Below are positions 7,898 to 15,712 of a DNA stretch of 64,000 bases, in pieces. The number at the start of each line of letters is the position of its first letter. Within the stretch, counting starts at the first letter, position 1. Location: positions 10,085,001 to 10,149,000 of the forward strand of contig NC_134028.1 of the NCBI RefSeq assembly GCF_964204645.1, read 5' to 3'. Origin of the DNA: Tubulanus polymorphus. Its lineage: Eukaryota; Nemertea; Palaeonemertea; Tubulaniformes; Tubulanidae. The notes beneath the pieces were generated by a model that was not told where the DNA came from, did not search any database, and saw nothing but the letters and a program-made list of their open reading frames with translations. Both the position numbers and the translations under genes were made by a program.

Positions 7898-9148
7898 ATG
7901 AGTGGGAGTTATATAAGTCCTTCTAAGATTTCTAGAATATCTAATGCTATTAAAGCAGAAAGATCACATCATATAATTACTCATAACCCTTCAAATATTA
8001 ATCCCAATGAAACTTTATACGTTAGAATCCCTCGATTAACACAAAATACTTTTTATGTTCCAAATAGTATTTATTTATCAGCCGATATAAAAGTAACTGG
8101 CCATGATAACAATTATGTTGTTGATAATGTTGGGAGATATTTGATTAAAAAATTAATTATAAAGATTGGTCCAGAAACAGTTTTCTCATTAGATGATTAT
8201 AATTTATTTATGCATTATAAAGATTTATGGTTAACTAAAGAAAATAGAAATAATATGATATTCCAAGGCATTCAATCGGTAAACCAAAATAAATTAAGCC
8301 AATAATAATGAAGCCAATAATGCAGTAGTAGCTAATGACGTAGATAATTTGATTAAAAAGATTTATGGAAGCAAATATAAAATTCCGTTAGATTTTGAAT
8401 TGATAAATAATAATGCACCTTTATATAAATACGCAATTCAAGAAGATATTATATTTGAGATAACATTTGCTCCTGTAAATGAAATTGTATTATCTAGCGT
8501 TGTTAAAGATATGGGTTATAAATTATCGAATATATGTTTAGAATATAATACAGTAACTAATGAAATTATTGCTAATACAATTCAAACTCAATACAATCAA
8601 GGATTTTCATTATTATATGATTATATTGATAAATTTAAAACTGTAACTATTAATGCAAATGATGAAATAATTAATGAGAATATTAACTTCCCAAGAAGAT
8701 CTATTAAAGGTATATATTTTTTACCATTGCAACATATTCTAATGGCGCAATAAATGTTGACAATTATTATAATCCTGAAATATCAAAAGTAGAAATAACT
8801 ATTGAAGGTATAGCAAATAAAATATTTTGCCAAGGAATGAGAATGATTGATCAATGGCCAGAAATTAGAAAACATTTTATGAATGAAAAAGTAAAATCAT
8901 TTGAAAATTGTAATATTAATCAAATTGATTATTATACCGGCAATAAATATGCATTATGGTTAGATTTTAGAACAACAGAGGATAATTCATTACATGGTTC
9001 TGGGAAAAAACTACAGAACACTAAAGATGGAATACAATTATTCATGAAAAAGAAAAAAGGAAGCTTAAATTTCAAAATGCACATTTATATTATATCTGAC
9101 GCGCAATTAAATATTGTAAATTCACAATTAGATAGTATTCAATATTAG
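7898..9148 (+). pseudogene. Major capsid protein, double jelly roll (broken), P1
   Basis: Three in-order fragments (7898-8305, 8349-8753, 8837-9148) in different frames together cover a Polinton major capsid protein of about 420 residues. Family marks include TLYVRIPRLTQNTFYVPNS near the start, GRYLIKKLIIKIG, YAIQEDIIFEITF, and the end block YALWLDFRTTEDNSLHGSG with HIYIISDAQLNI. Such proteins build icosahedral capsids. Breaks lie at about 8295 (next to a short duplication of AAGCCAATAAT) and about 8715-8830. P2 is truncated after about 125 codons and P3 has its own breaks, so no copy in the window is intact. Confidence 0.82.
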
Positions 9149-9178
9149 AAATATAAAGTTAAAATTAAGGATATATAA

Positions 9179-10306
9179 ATGGGTGGTAAAAAAACTCATA
9201 ATACTAAAGAACAATATTTAAGAAATTTATATTACAACCCTGAGAGTTCGGTTGCTTATTCTTCTACTAAAAATATATGGCGTAAAGTAAAACAAGATAA
9301 ATTAGATAAGATAATCCCACAAAATTTAGTTAAATATAAAGATATAAATGAATTTATGTTAGAACAACCAACGTATACAACACATAAAAAAATTGTTAGA
9401 AAATATAAAACTCGTAAAACTATGGTAAGTTATGTAGATCAACAGTGGCAAGGAGATTTAATTGATATGAAAAATCTTAAAAAAGATAATAATGATTATT
9501 GGTGGATATTGAATATAATTGATATTTTTAGTCGTTATGTATGGAGCTTCCCACTTTATAGAAAAGATGCTGCACAAACATCACATGTTTTAAGAAAATT
9601 TCTTTCAGGTGGTAAACTAAAACCAGAAAAAATTCAATTTGATGATGGAAAAGAATTTGATAATTCATCTATTCATGGTCTCTTAGATTTTCATAATATT
9701 AAATATTTTTTGACAAAATCGGATAAAAAAGCAGCAGTTGTTGAACGATTTAATAGAACATTAAGAACAAGAATGTGGAAATATTTTACAGCAAATAATA
9801 CTTTTAAATGGATTGATGTTTTACCAAAATTTATAGAAGGATATAATAATTCTTATCATTCTTCTATTGGAATGAAACCTATTGATGCTAGAAAACCTGA
9901 AAATGCTGAAATTGTTTGGAATAATTTATATGGAGCATTTCTTGTAGATGATTTTGGTGAACCTAAATTTAAAGTTGGTCAAAATGTTAGAATTTCTAAG
10001 TATAAAAAGATATTTGATAAAGGATGCGATCGAAATTTTACTAGAGAAATATATAAAATAATAAAGGTAATAACAACTAAACCATATGTCTATAAATTAG
10101 AAGATTTAGATGGTGAAGAAGTTGATGGATATTTTTATGAAGAAGAATTAAGTTTAACTACTGAAAATCTAGAACAAGAATATAAAATTGAAAAAGTATT
10201 AAAAACAAAAACTGTTAAAAGAAAAAAATATTCTTTAGTAAAATGGGTTGGATGGCCAGATAAATTTAATGAATGGATATTATCAAGTAAAATTAAAAAT
10301 ATATAA
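9179..10306 (+). CDS. Retroviral-type integrase with C-terminal chromodomain, P1
   Basis: Intact, 375 residues. The rve catalytic core has the DDE triad at D93 (WQGDLIDM), D155 (QFDDGKEF) and E189 (AVVERFN), a D-x33-E spacing typical of Polinton integrases. An SH3-like region precedes a chromodomain at about 334-372 (YKIEKVLKTK, YSLVKWVGW, NEWI). It inserts the element with 6-bp target duplication, as seen for P3; the chromodomain probably directs it to chromatin marks. It lies 30 bp after the capsid gene and its stop is adjacent to the ATPase start. It is clearly diverged from the P3 integrase although neighbouring structural genes are nearly identical. Confidence 0.92.
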   Translation: MGGKKTHNTKEQYLRNLYYNPESSVAYSSTKNIWRKVKQDKLDKIIPQNLVKYKDINEFMLEQPTYTTHKKIVRKYKTRKTMVSYVDQQWQGDLIDMKNLKKDNNDYWWILNIIDIFSRYVWSFPLYRKDAAQTSHVLRKFLSGGKLKPEKIQFDDGKEFDNSSIHGLLDFHNIKYFLTKSDKKAAVVERFNRTLRTRMWKYFTANNTFKWIDVLPKFIEGYNNSYHSSIGMKPIDARKPENAEIVWNNLYGAFLVDDFGEPKFKVGQNVRISKYKKIFDKGCDRNFTREIYKIIKVITTKPYVYKLEDLDGEEVDGYFYEEELSLTTENLEQEYKIEKVLKTKTVKRKKYSLVKWVGWPDKFNEWILSSKIKNI

Positions 10307-10915
10307 ATGAATAAGGAATTATTTATATTTGAGCCTCATAATATGTTAATTTCTGGTGTAACAAATTGTGGAAAAACTTATTTTATATTAAATTTATTAG
10401 AAACTGTTTATGAAAACTATTTTGATAATATAGTATTATTTTGTCCAACATATGAATTTAATCAAACTTATAATAGAAATATTACTAGAAATAATAAATT
10501 TATTATATTAGATCCTAAAACAGTAAAAGAAAATTTAGATAATTGTATAAAAATAGCAATTGATATTTATAAAGGATCAAATACATTATTCATTATAGAT
10601 GATTGTGCTAATCTACATGATTCAAAAGTTAGAGAAAGTGAGTTATGTTATTTAGCTTTTTCTGGCAGACATTTTGGGATAACAACTTGGGTTTTAAATC
10701 AAAAATATAATTCAATTGTTAAAGACTTTAGAGAAAACATTAGATTTCTAGTTTTATTCTACAATAAAGATAGAAAATCGATGAAAAATGCACTTGAGGA
10801 AAATGATATTATTCCACATGATTTACATAATGAATATATGGATAAGTTGAAAAATATTAAAAGATCAAAATTACTATTTAGATTACAACACCCATTTAAA
10901 TATGAATTTATTTAA
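10307..10915 (+). CDS. Genome-packaging ATPase, A32/FtsK-HerA type, P1
   Basis: Intact, 202 residues. Walker A is GVTNCGKT (residues 17-24), Walker B is LFIIDDC (94-100, with D98/D99), and a downstream LNQKYNSIVKDFREN segment fits the sensor/arginine region. The short length and motif set match the DNA-packaging ATPases of Polintons, adintoviruses and poxvirus A32. It would pump the linear DNA into the capsid. The ATG at 10307 immediately follows the integrase stop and lies in AATATATAAATG. The P3 homologue (52526-53139, minus strand) is frameshifted. Confidence 0.88.
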   Translation: MNKELFIFEPHNMLISGVTNCGKTYFILNLLETVYENYFDNIVLFCPTYEFNQTYNRNITRNNKFIILDPKTVKENLDNCIKIAIDIYKGSNTLFIIDDCANLHDSKVRESELCYLAFSGRHFGITTWVLNQKYNSIVKDFRENIRFLVLFYNKDRKSMKNALEENDIIPHDLHNEYMDKLKNIKRSKLLFRLQHPFKYEFI

Positions 10916-10918
10916 ATT

Positions 10919-11275
10919 CAATTAGTTTGTTAATCTAGTTGAATTCTAGTTATTGGTAGTTGTAACAAAAATCAAATAGATTTAACAATATTTTAACTAG
11001 CTTGTTAATCTAGTTTAATTCTAGTTACATTCTAGTTGAATTCTAGTTGTTAGTAGTTGTAACAAAAATCAAATAGATTTAACAATATTTTAACTAGCTT
11101 GTTAATCTAGTTTAATTCTAGTTATATTCTAGTTGAATTCTAGTTGTTAGTAGTTGAAACAAAAATCAACTAGATTTAACAAGAAATAAACAAACACAAC
11201 AATATTTCAACTAGCTTGTTAATCTAGTTGAATTCTAGTTACATTCTAGTTAAATTCTAGTTGCAACATCACAAC
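10919..11275. repeat. Direct repeats of about 97-116 bp rich in TTCTAGTT, between ATPase and membrane genes
   Basis: The unit beginning TAACTAGCTTGTTAATCTAG recurs at 10994, 11091 and (as CAACTAGCTTG) about 11207. Each unit contains several copies of ATTCTAGTT and a TTGTAACAAAAATCAA block. No gene is present. Position between two transcription units suggests a regulatory or replication role, but a plain satellite expansion is equally possible. P3 has no equivalent. Confidence 0.8.
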
Positions 11276-11294
11276 TAATTTTTTTGTTATATAA
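11276..11294 (+). promoter_or_regulatory. Late-promoter-like element before the 201-residue gene
   Basis: TAA, seven T, GTTATATAA then ATG at 11295. Confidence 0.42.
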
Positions 11295-11900
11295 ATGGTA
11301 GGTGAAAAGAAAATAAAATCTAAAAATGGTGATGTTCCAATTGAAAAAACTTTAGATGATTTAGGAATAACAGAAAACAAATTAATTCCAGATGATGGTG
11401 CTTTAAGTAATGTTACAACAAATAATAATTATGAATATTATCTTTATTGTAAACATCAATTAGAAATATTAATAGCATCTGGAAAATGTAAAAATTTTGT
11501 CGGTAAAAATTTAACTTATAATGAATTAGATACAATGAAATCAGATGAAATTATTAGATTATTTAAGATTTATGAAGCCGCGAGAACAGCTAGAATTAAT
11601 GACGCGATATCAGAAAATGTAGTAAAAGGTTATAGTAAATTATGTAATTATATACTACCAATTGAAAATGAAAATAGATTATATTCCGATTTAAAAAATG
11701 ATTATTTAGTTATGACTGAATTAAATAAATGGATTGGATATTTATCATTTCAATTAGGTGGATTTATGACATTATTATCAACGGGGGTTATAACATTTTC
11801 AAATATTGAAAGTAAAAATATTTCTATAATAAATGAGCGAGGTGAAAGAAGTGAAGGAATTAACTGTGAAGAAAAAACCGAGAACTCAGAAACAAATTGA
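11295..11900 (+). CDS. Conserved Polinton membrane-associated protein (201 residues)
   Basis: The protein shares with the P3 copy (54585-55193, minus strand) the stretches YEYYLYCKHQLE, KIYEEAR/RINDAIS, YSKLCN and LKNDYLVMTEL, followed by a hydrophobic segment FQLGGFMTLLSTGVITFSNI at about residues 151-170. The role is unknown; the pattern is one I know from invertebrate Polinton gene sets. Its 3' end overlaps the next gene by 68 bp; in P3 the same pair overlaps by 8 bp, so the pair is probably co-expressed. Confidence 0.6.
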   Translation: MVGEKKIKSKNGDVPIEKTLDDLGITENKLIPDDGALSNVTTNNNYEYYLYCKHQLEILIASGKCKNFVGKNLTYNELDTMKSDEIIRLFKIYEAARTARINDAISENVVKGYSKLCNYILPIENENRLYSDLKNDYLVMTELNKWIGYLSFQLGGFMTLLSTGVITFSNIESKNISIINERGERSEGINCEEKTENSETN

Positions 11901-12201
11901 ATGGTCTCGACAATTAGGAATTAAATCACAAGAATATAAAAAAGCTGTAAAAGAAAAAATAAGTAATAAAAATGTTAATAAAAATGGTGAAAATATTGTT
12001 ATTTCTACTCCTTCTGATAGTAGAATATTTGATAAATATTTATATTTTACAGTTGGATTTGTAATTGTATTCATTTTGATTGGGTGTAATTGGTATAAGA
12101 AATCAAATAAAATTCATGATATTAGTAATTCTGAACCAACTGCTATCAAAAATGAAAGTACTTCTGAAATTCCAAAATTGATAATAAAAAAAATGGATTA
12201 A
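11833..12201 (+). CDS. Single-pass membrane protein with basic N-terminus (122 residues)
   Basis: The N-terminal 45 residues are strongly basic and contain RTQKQIEWSRQLGIKSQEYKK, matching SEKQIKWARELGKRSAELKK in P3. A single membrane segment lies at about 69-87 (YLYFTVGFVIVFILIG), then a polar tail. The plan suggests a DNA- or capsid-binding domain tethered to a membrane. The ATG lies in TAATAAATGAG, matching the start context of neighbouring genes, although a shorter start is possible. It is the last plus-strand gene of P1. Confidence 0.55.
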   Translation: MSEVKEVKELTVKKKPRTQKQIEWSRQLGIKSQEYKKAVKEKISNKNVNKNGENIVISTPSDSRIFDKYLYFTVGFVIVFILIGCNWYKKSNKIHDISNSEPTAIKNESTSEIPKLIIKKMD

Positions 12202-12234
12202 TATTTTAGAAAAAAAGCAAAAAAAATAATTGAA

Positions 12235-12300
12235 TATCTCACTACTTTTGTCTATCTATGCGGAGCAATTAAATTGTCCAGATAAGTCATTTCGGATTCT
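12235..12300. repeat. Conserved end segment of the integrase module
   Basis: TCTCACTACTTTTG, then CTATCTAT.GGAGCA and TGTCCAGATAAGTCATTTCG, recurs in the same orientation at about 55447-55515 in P3. In P1 it follows the 122-residue gene, whereas in P3 it lies upstream of the oppositely oriented 202-residue gene. It thus marks the outer boundary of the inverted module. Confidence 0.7.
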
Positions 12301-13200
12301 AGATATTCATTATTTTTATCAATTTATTTTGTTTTTATTTGAATATTTGAATTTGAATTTGTTAATCAATTAACATAGTAATTGATTACTAATTTGATTA
12401 AAAATTATATCATAATGAAGTTAAAAATACATAATTCATTTATCAGTTTTCATTCTTACATTCTTTTCATTCGGAATAATTTATAATTTCAAATTTCACA
12501 TATTTTTTTAAGCACCAACAACATTTACTTAAGTGTTTTAGCTAAGTATATAAGGCAATTCATTCAACCACTGGAGTGCCGCCGGGCTTGGCTTGCAGGG
12601 GCATTTCGAAAATGCGCCTTTGTCCACCTTCCGTGGTTCTCCTTCAGTTTCGACTTTCGATCCTCCTTTCGGGGGTAAGGGGTTGATAGGAAATGCATTA
12701 GGCGCCTTTAATATAATGTGTTTCCTGTCAACCATTGAAGGAGAATTGGTGAGGTGTGGGTCACAGGGGTGTAATTAGAAATGCTTGGGGAAAGGTATCT
12801 CGTGGCGCCTCTCAATAACGGGATGCTTATCCCCTAAAAACTCTGTGAGTCAAGTCGGGTGGTTTTGCTAAAACTTACCGTAAAAACATTGAAATATTCC
12901 TTTTAATCACGAGAGAATGATGACTATCCTCCTGTCGTCACGGCTGAGCTAATTTAAATAAACCTCGCTTTCAGCAACTAATGAAAACGCAGTAATTCAA
13001 TACCAGCTAACTGGCTTGTGTGGTGTTGTATGTACTGCGTGCTAATTATATAACAACAACGTTGTGCAACACCTGTTTGATTGATCAATATTCAAATGAA
13101 GCACTCTCTTATAATAACATGTAACAGATGTACTGTATGATTGTAGTTGTTTATAAAACGACTAAGGTCATTTTGGATTCTAGATATTCATTATTTTTAT
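12286..13200. repeat. 34-bp direct repeat bounding an 847-bp insert
   Basis: GTCATTTCGGATTCTAGATA... at 12286-12319 recurs as GTCATTTTGGATTC... at 13167-13200. Between them 12540-12960 is clearly richer in G and C than the Polinton and has no convincing gene. ORFs at 12538-12778 on both strands are short and low in information. The insert could be an unrelated non-autonomous element or a duplication-associated host fragment; no transposase or LTR is visible. Confidence 0.55.
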
Positions 13201-13207
13201 TTTTTAT

Positions 13208-13534
13208 TCAATCAACAATTTCTAAATCATGATGACCGTCTTCATTTTTCCCATGATATATTATTTTAAATCCTACTAAATCTTTCAATTCCTCCGTACT
13301 CAATGAAACCCATTTATCGGGTAAAAACACTTTAAATTCTCGCGATGTACTAACATTACAGTAGCTTAAATTAGCTGATACTTTCTCTCCATATTTAGTT
13401 TTTATCTTTTCTAATTTCAATATTTTATGTTCAATTTCTTTTGTAACATCAACTAACTTTTTTATTTCAAATTGTTTTTTTGCTGGTTTTATTCTGTTAT
13501 TTATTGTTGCTAAGAATGCTTTTCTATCTCCCAT
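13208..13534 (-). CDS. Small conserved Polinton protein (108 residues)
   Basis: The C-terminal half (FKVFLPDKWVSLSTEELKDL, YHGKNEDGHHDLEI) matches the protein encoded just after PolB in P2 (19781-20130: TYLPDRFHRLSSEDLAEL, YKGKNEKGHHEIDF). I do not know its function; the YLP.R...L..E.L...YKG pattern is common in small proteins near invertebrate Polintons and related elements. In P1 the gene has moved to the right end and faces inward, while in P2/P3 it follows PolB on the plus strand. Its start lies in CCTTATAAATGG. Confidence 0.6.
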   Translation of the reverse strand: MGDRKAFLATINNRIKPAKKQFEIKKLVDVTKEIEHKILKLEKIKTKYGEKVSANLSYCNVSTSREFKVFLPDKWVSLSTEELKDLVGFKIIYHGKNEDGHHDLEIVD

Positions 13535-13949
13535 TTATAAGGAAAACAAATTACTTGGTGATGAGTGGTGTCTCGCCCTCTCGCCCTCTGGTATGAAAGC
13601 CCACTTTTCCAATTACTTGTTGCATTTATTAACGGACTCATTGGATTGAACTTCAAAACAAAATTTACGATATTTAGGTGGGTTGTTATTCAATAGGCCT
13701 ACGACCAATCTGTCCGGATGTAAGGCCTACGCATATACATAGGCCTACATAGGCTAGTAGCCTCTACTAGGTTAAGCGTTCGCTGTGGGGGAAAGGAGAT
13801 CGTTCGCTGTGTCGCTTGAAGTGTTTATCGAGTTTTACGCGACCTTAAGGCTTTATAGTATGGTGGCTGATAAGGGCCATGCGTAAAAAAACACGTATAT
13901 GCAAATGAGGGCGACATTATGACAAAACGACAAAACTAAAATAACGCGA
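13535..13949. other. Gene-free stretch at the likely P1 right boundary
   Basis: No gene seen. GGTATGAAAGCCC at about 13590 resembles the outer end of a Polinton terminus. From about 13690 the sequence has short GGCCTA-rich repeats (ATAGGCCTAC) and a base composition unlike the Polinton. Confidence 0.5.
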
Positions 13950-14672
13950 CAAAACAATAATTTTAGTTTTGTCGCCCGCGACAATTCATTATTTTGGTTT
14001 TATCGCCCGCGACAATTCATTATTTTGGTTTTATCGCCCGCGACAATTCATTATTTTGGTGTTGTCGCACGCGACAATTCATTATTTTGGTTTTATCGCC
14101 CGCGACAATTTTTTTTTTTTGTCGCGGTTTTATCGCCTGTGACAATTCAATATTTTGGTTTTATCGCCAGCGACAATTCATTATTTTGGTTTTATCGCCC
14201 GCAACAATTCATTAGTTTGGTTTTGTCGCCCGCGACAATTCAATATTTTGGTTTTGTCGCCCGCGACAATTCATTATTTTGGTTTTATCGCCCGCGACAA
14301 TTCATTATTTTGGTTTTATCGCCCGCGACAGTTCATTATTTTGGTTTTGTCGCACGCGACAATTCATTATTTTGGTTTTATCACCCGCGACAATTTTTTT
14401 TTTGCCGCGGTTTTATCGCCTGCGACACTTCAATATTTTGGTTTTATCGCCTGCGACAATTCAATATTTTGGTTTTATCACCAGCGACAATTCATTATTT
14501 TGGTTTTATTGCCCGCGACAATTCATTTTTTTGGTTTTGTCGCCCGCGACAATTCAATATTTTGGTTTTATCGCCAGCGACAATTGATTATTTTGGTTTT
14601 ATCGCCCGCGACAAATGATTATTTTGGTTTTATCGCCCGCGACAATTAATTTTTTTGGTTTTGTCGCCCACT
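13950..14672. repeat. 31-bp minisatellite, about 22 units
   Basis: The unit GACAATTCATTATTTTGG TTTTATCGCCCGC repeats head to tail with variation (Cat/Caat, TTTTGTCGCC/TTTTATCGCC, T-tract expansions at about 14105 and 14390). Because 31 is not a multiple of 3, every frame yields long repetitive ORFs, which are not genes. Confidence 0.92.
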
Positions 14673-14753
14673 TTATTAGCTTTTGAATAATTAGGCCAAT
14701 TAATAACGTAATAAAGACTTATGCTTTCGCCTATTTTGAAGTCGATTAATCTG

Positions 14754-15180
14754 ATATAGTACGGGAGCGATAAAGGGCCTCGAGTTGTCGCATTCAAACT
14801 CGACAAGTCGCCATATTTATGTCGATATATCGCGATATATCGCGTCAAGTCCACATGAATATGTCTACATATCGTGACGTTTTCACAACAAATTTCGCTT
14901 TTTTGCTCATTTTCCACGGGACAAGCCGTCATTTGAAGACATGTCTGAATGTAAGATGAAGACGCTAGTAATATGACGACTGAGTTTCAAGTCGTCATGA
15001 ATATGTCGATTTGTCACGAGGAAAATGGTCGAGAAAACGAAATATGTCGTCAAAACGTCACGATATATCGACATATTCACGTCGACTTGACGCGATATAT
15101 CGCGGTATGTCGACAAAAATATGGCGACTTGTCGAGTTGGAACGCGACATCTCGAGGCCCCTTATCGCTTCCGTAGATAT
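14754..15180. repeat. Foldback element with about 200-bp inverted arms
   Basis: The arm GGGAGCGATAAAGGGCCTCG... (about 14762) is mirrored by CGAGGCCCCTTATCGCTTCC at about 15153-15172, and the inner parts (CGACAAGTCGCCATATTTAT, CGATATATCGCG) pair with 15075-15130. The centre is around 14960-14980. It could form a large hairpin; a MITE-like foldback transposon is the simplest reading. ORFs inside are artefacts. Confidence 0.75.
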
Positions 15181-15278
15181 AGTGTCGAATAATAAGGTCA
15201 TTTTGGCAGATTCTTTTTTTTTTAAAGTGATATTAAAGCGATCATTCAAGTGATCCTACTTAATGAAAAATCGACGGA

Positions 15279-15658
15279 AGTAATAGGGGTAATAGGCTTT
15301 CAGGCCAAAGGTCGAAGGGTCGAGCTCGCAAAAAATGAAAATAACAATAATTTCCAGTTCAATTAGTCGCGCACACTCCTAATTCAACTGGAAATTATTG
15401 TTATTTTCATTTTTACTCACTCGCTCCTTCAACCTTTAGCCTGAAAGCCTATTACTCCTATTACTCTAAAAATATTCATATACATGAATAAAATATAAAT
15501 GAATAACATTTAAATTGACAGATTATTCAATATAAAAGTGTGAGCTCTTATAGAATAGATATATAGATATATTTACAACATTATTTAAATATTTATATTT
15601 GTATGAGTTAGATTTTAAACATTAAAAGTGTTAGTAAAGTGTGATTGAAATAATACAT
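15279..15658. repeat. Left terminal repeat of P2, with palindromic tip
   Basis: 15279-15465 is a 187-bp palindrome: it starts AGTAATAGGGGTAATAGGC and ends GCCTATTACTCCTATTACT, with arms meeting around AATTAGTCGCGCACACTCC. From 15466 to 15658 the sequence matches the inner terminal repeat of P3 (TCATATACATGAATAAA..., GTGAGCTCTTATAGAATA). The palindrome core differs completely from that of P3. Confidence 0.8.
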
Positions 15659-15712
15659 GATATAAATCATTGAACTTCTAAAATCAATTTAAAAAAAAAA
15701 TTTAGTATTAAA

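Larger units (their letters stand above)
1..13619 (+). mobile_element. Polinton/Maverick element P1 (left end outside window)
   Basis: The stretch carries Polinton hallmark genes in one AT-rich block: PolB C-terminus with intein, VLTF3-like protein, penton-like protein, five conserved virion or membrane genes, major capsid protein, chromodomain integrase and packaging ATPase. The right limit is weakly defined: GGTATGAAAGCCC at about 13590 followed by ATTACT at 13612-13617 resembles a decayed copy of the terminus seen at 30522-30550. The left terminus is outside the window. Compared with P2 and P3, gene content differs (VLTF3-like gene present, HNH gene absent) and the integrase-ATPase module has the opposite orientation to P3. 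Capsid and penton genes are frameshifted, so the copy is probably not autonomous. Confidence 0.85.

Noticed and set aside
12538-12778. ORFs on both strands in the GC-rich insert
   Set aside because: Short, overlapping on opposite strands, no motif.
13994-14649. Four overlapping plus-strand ORFs of 73-197 codons
   Set aside because: They are translations of the 31-bp minisatellite in several frames; no gene.
13950-14672. CRISPR-like array
   Set aside because: Units are contiguous with no spacers, and the setting is an animal genome.
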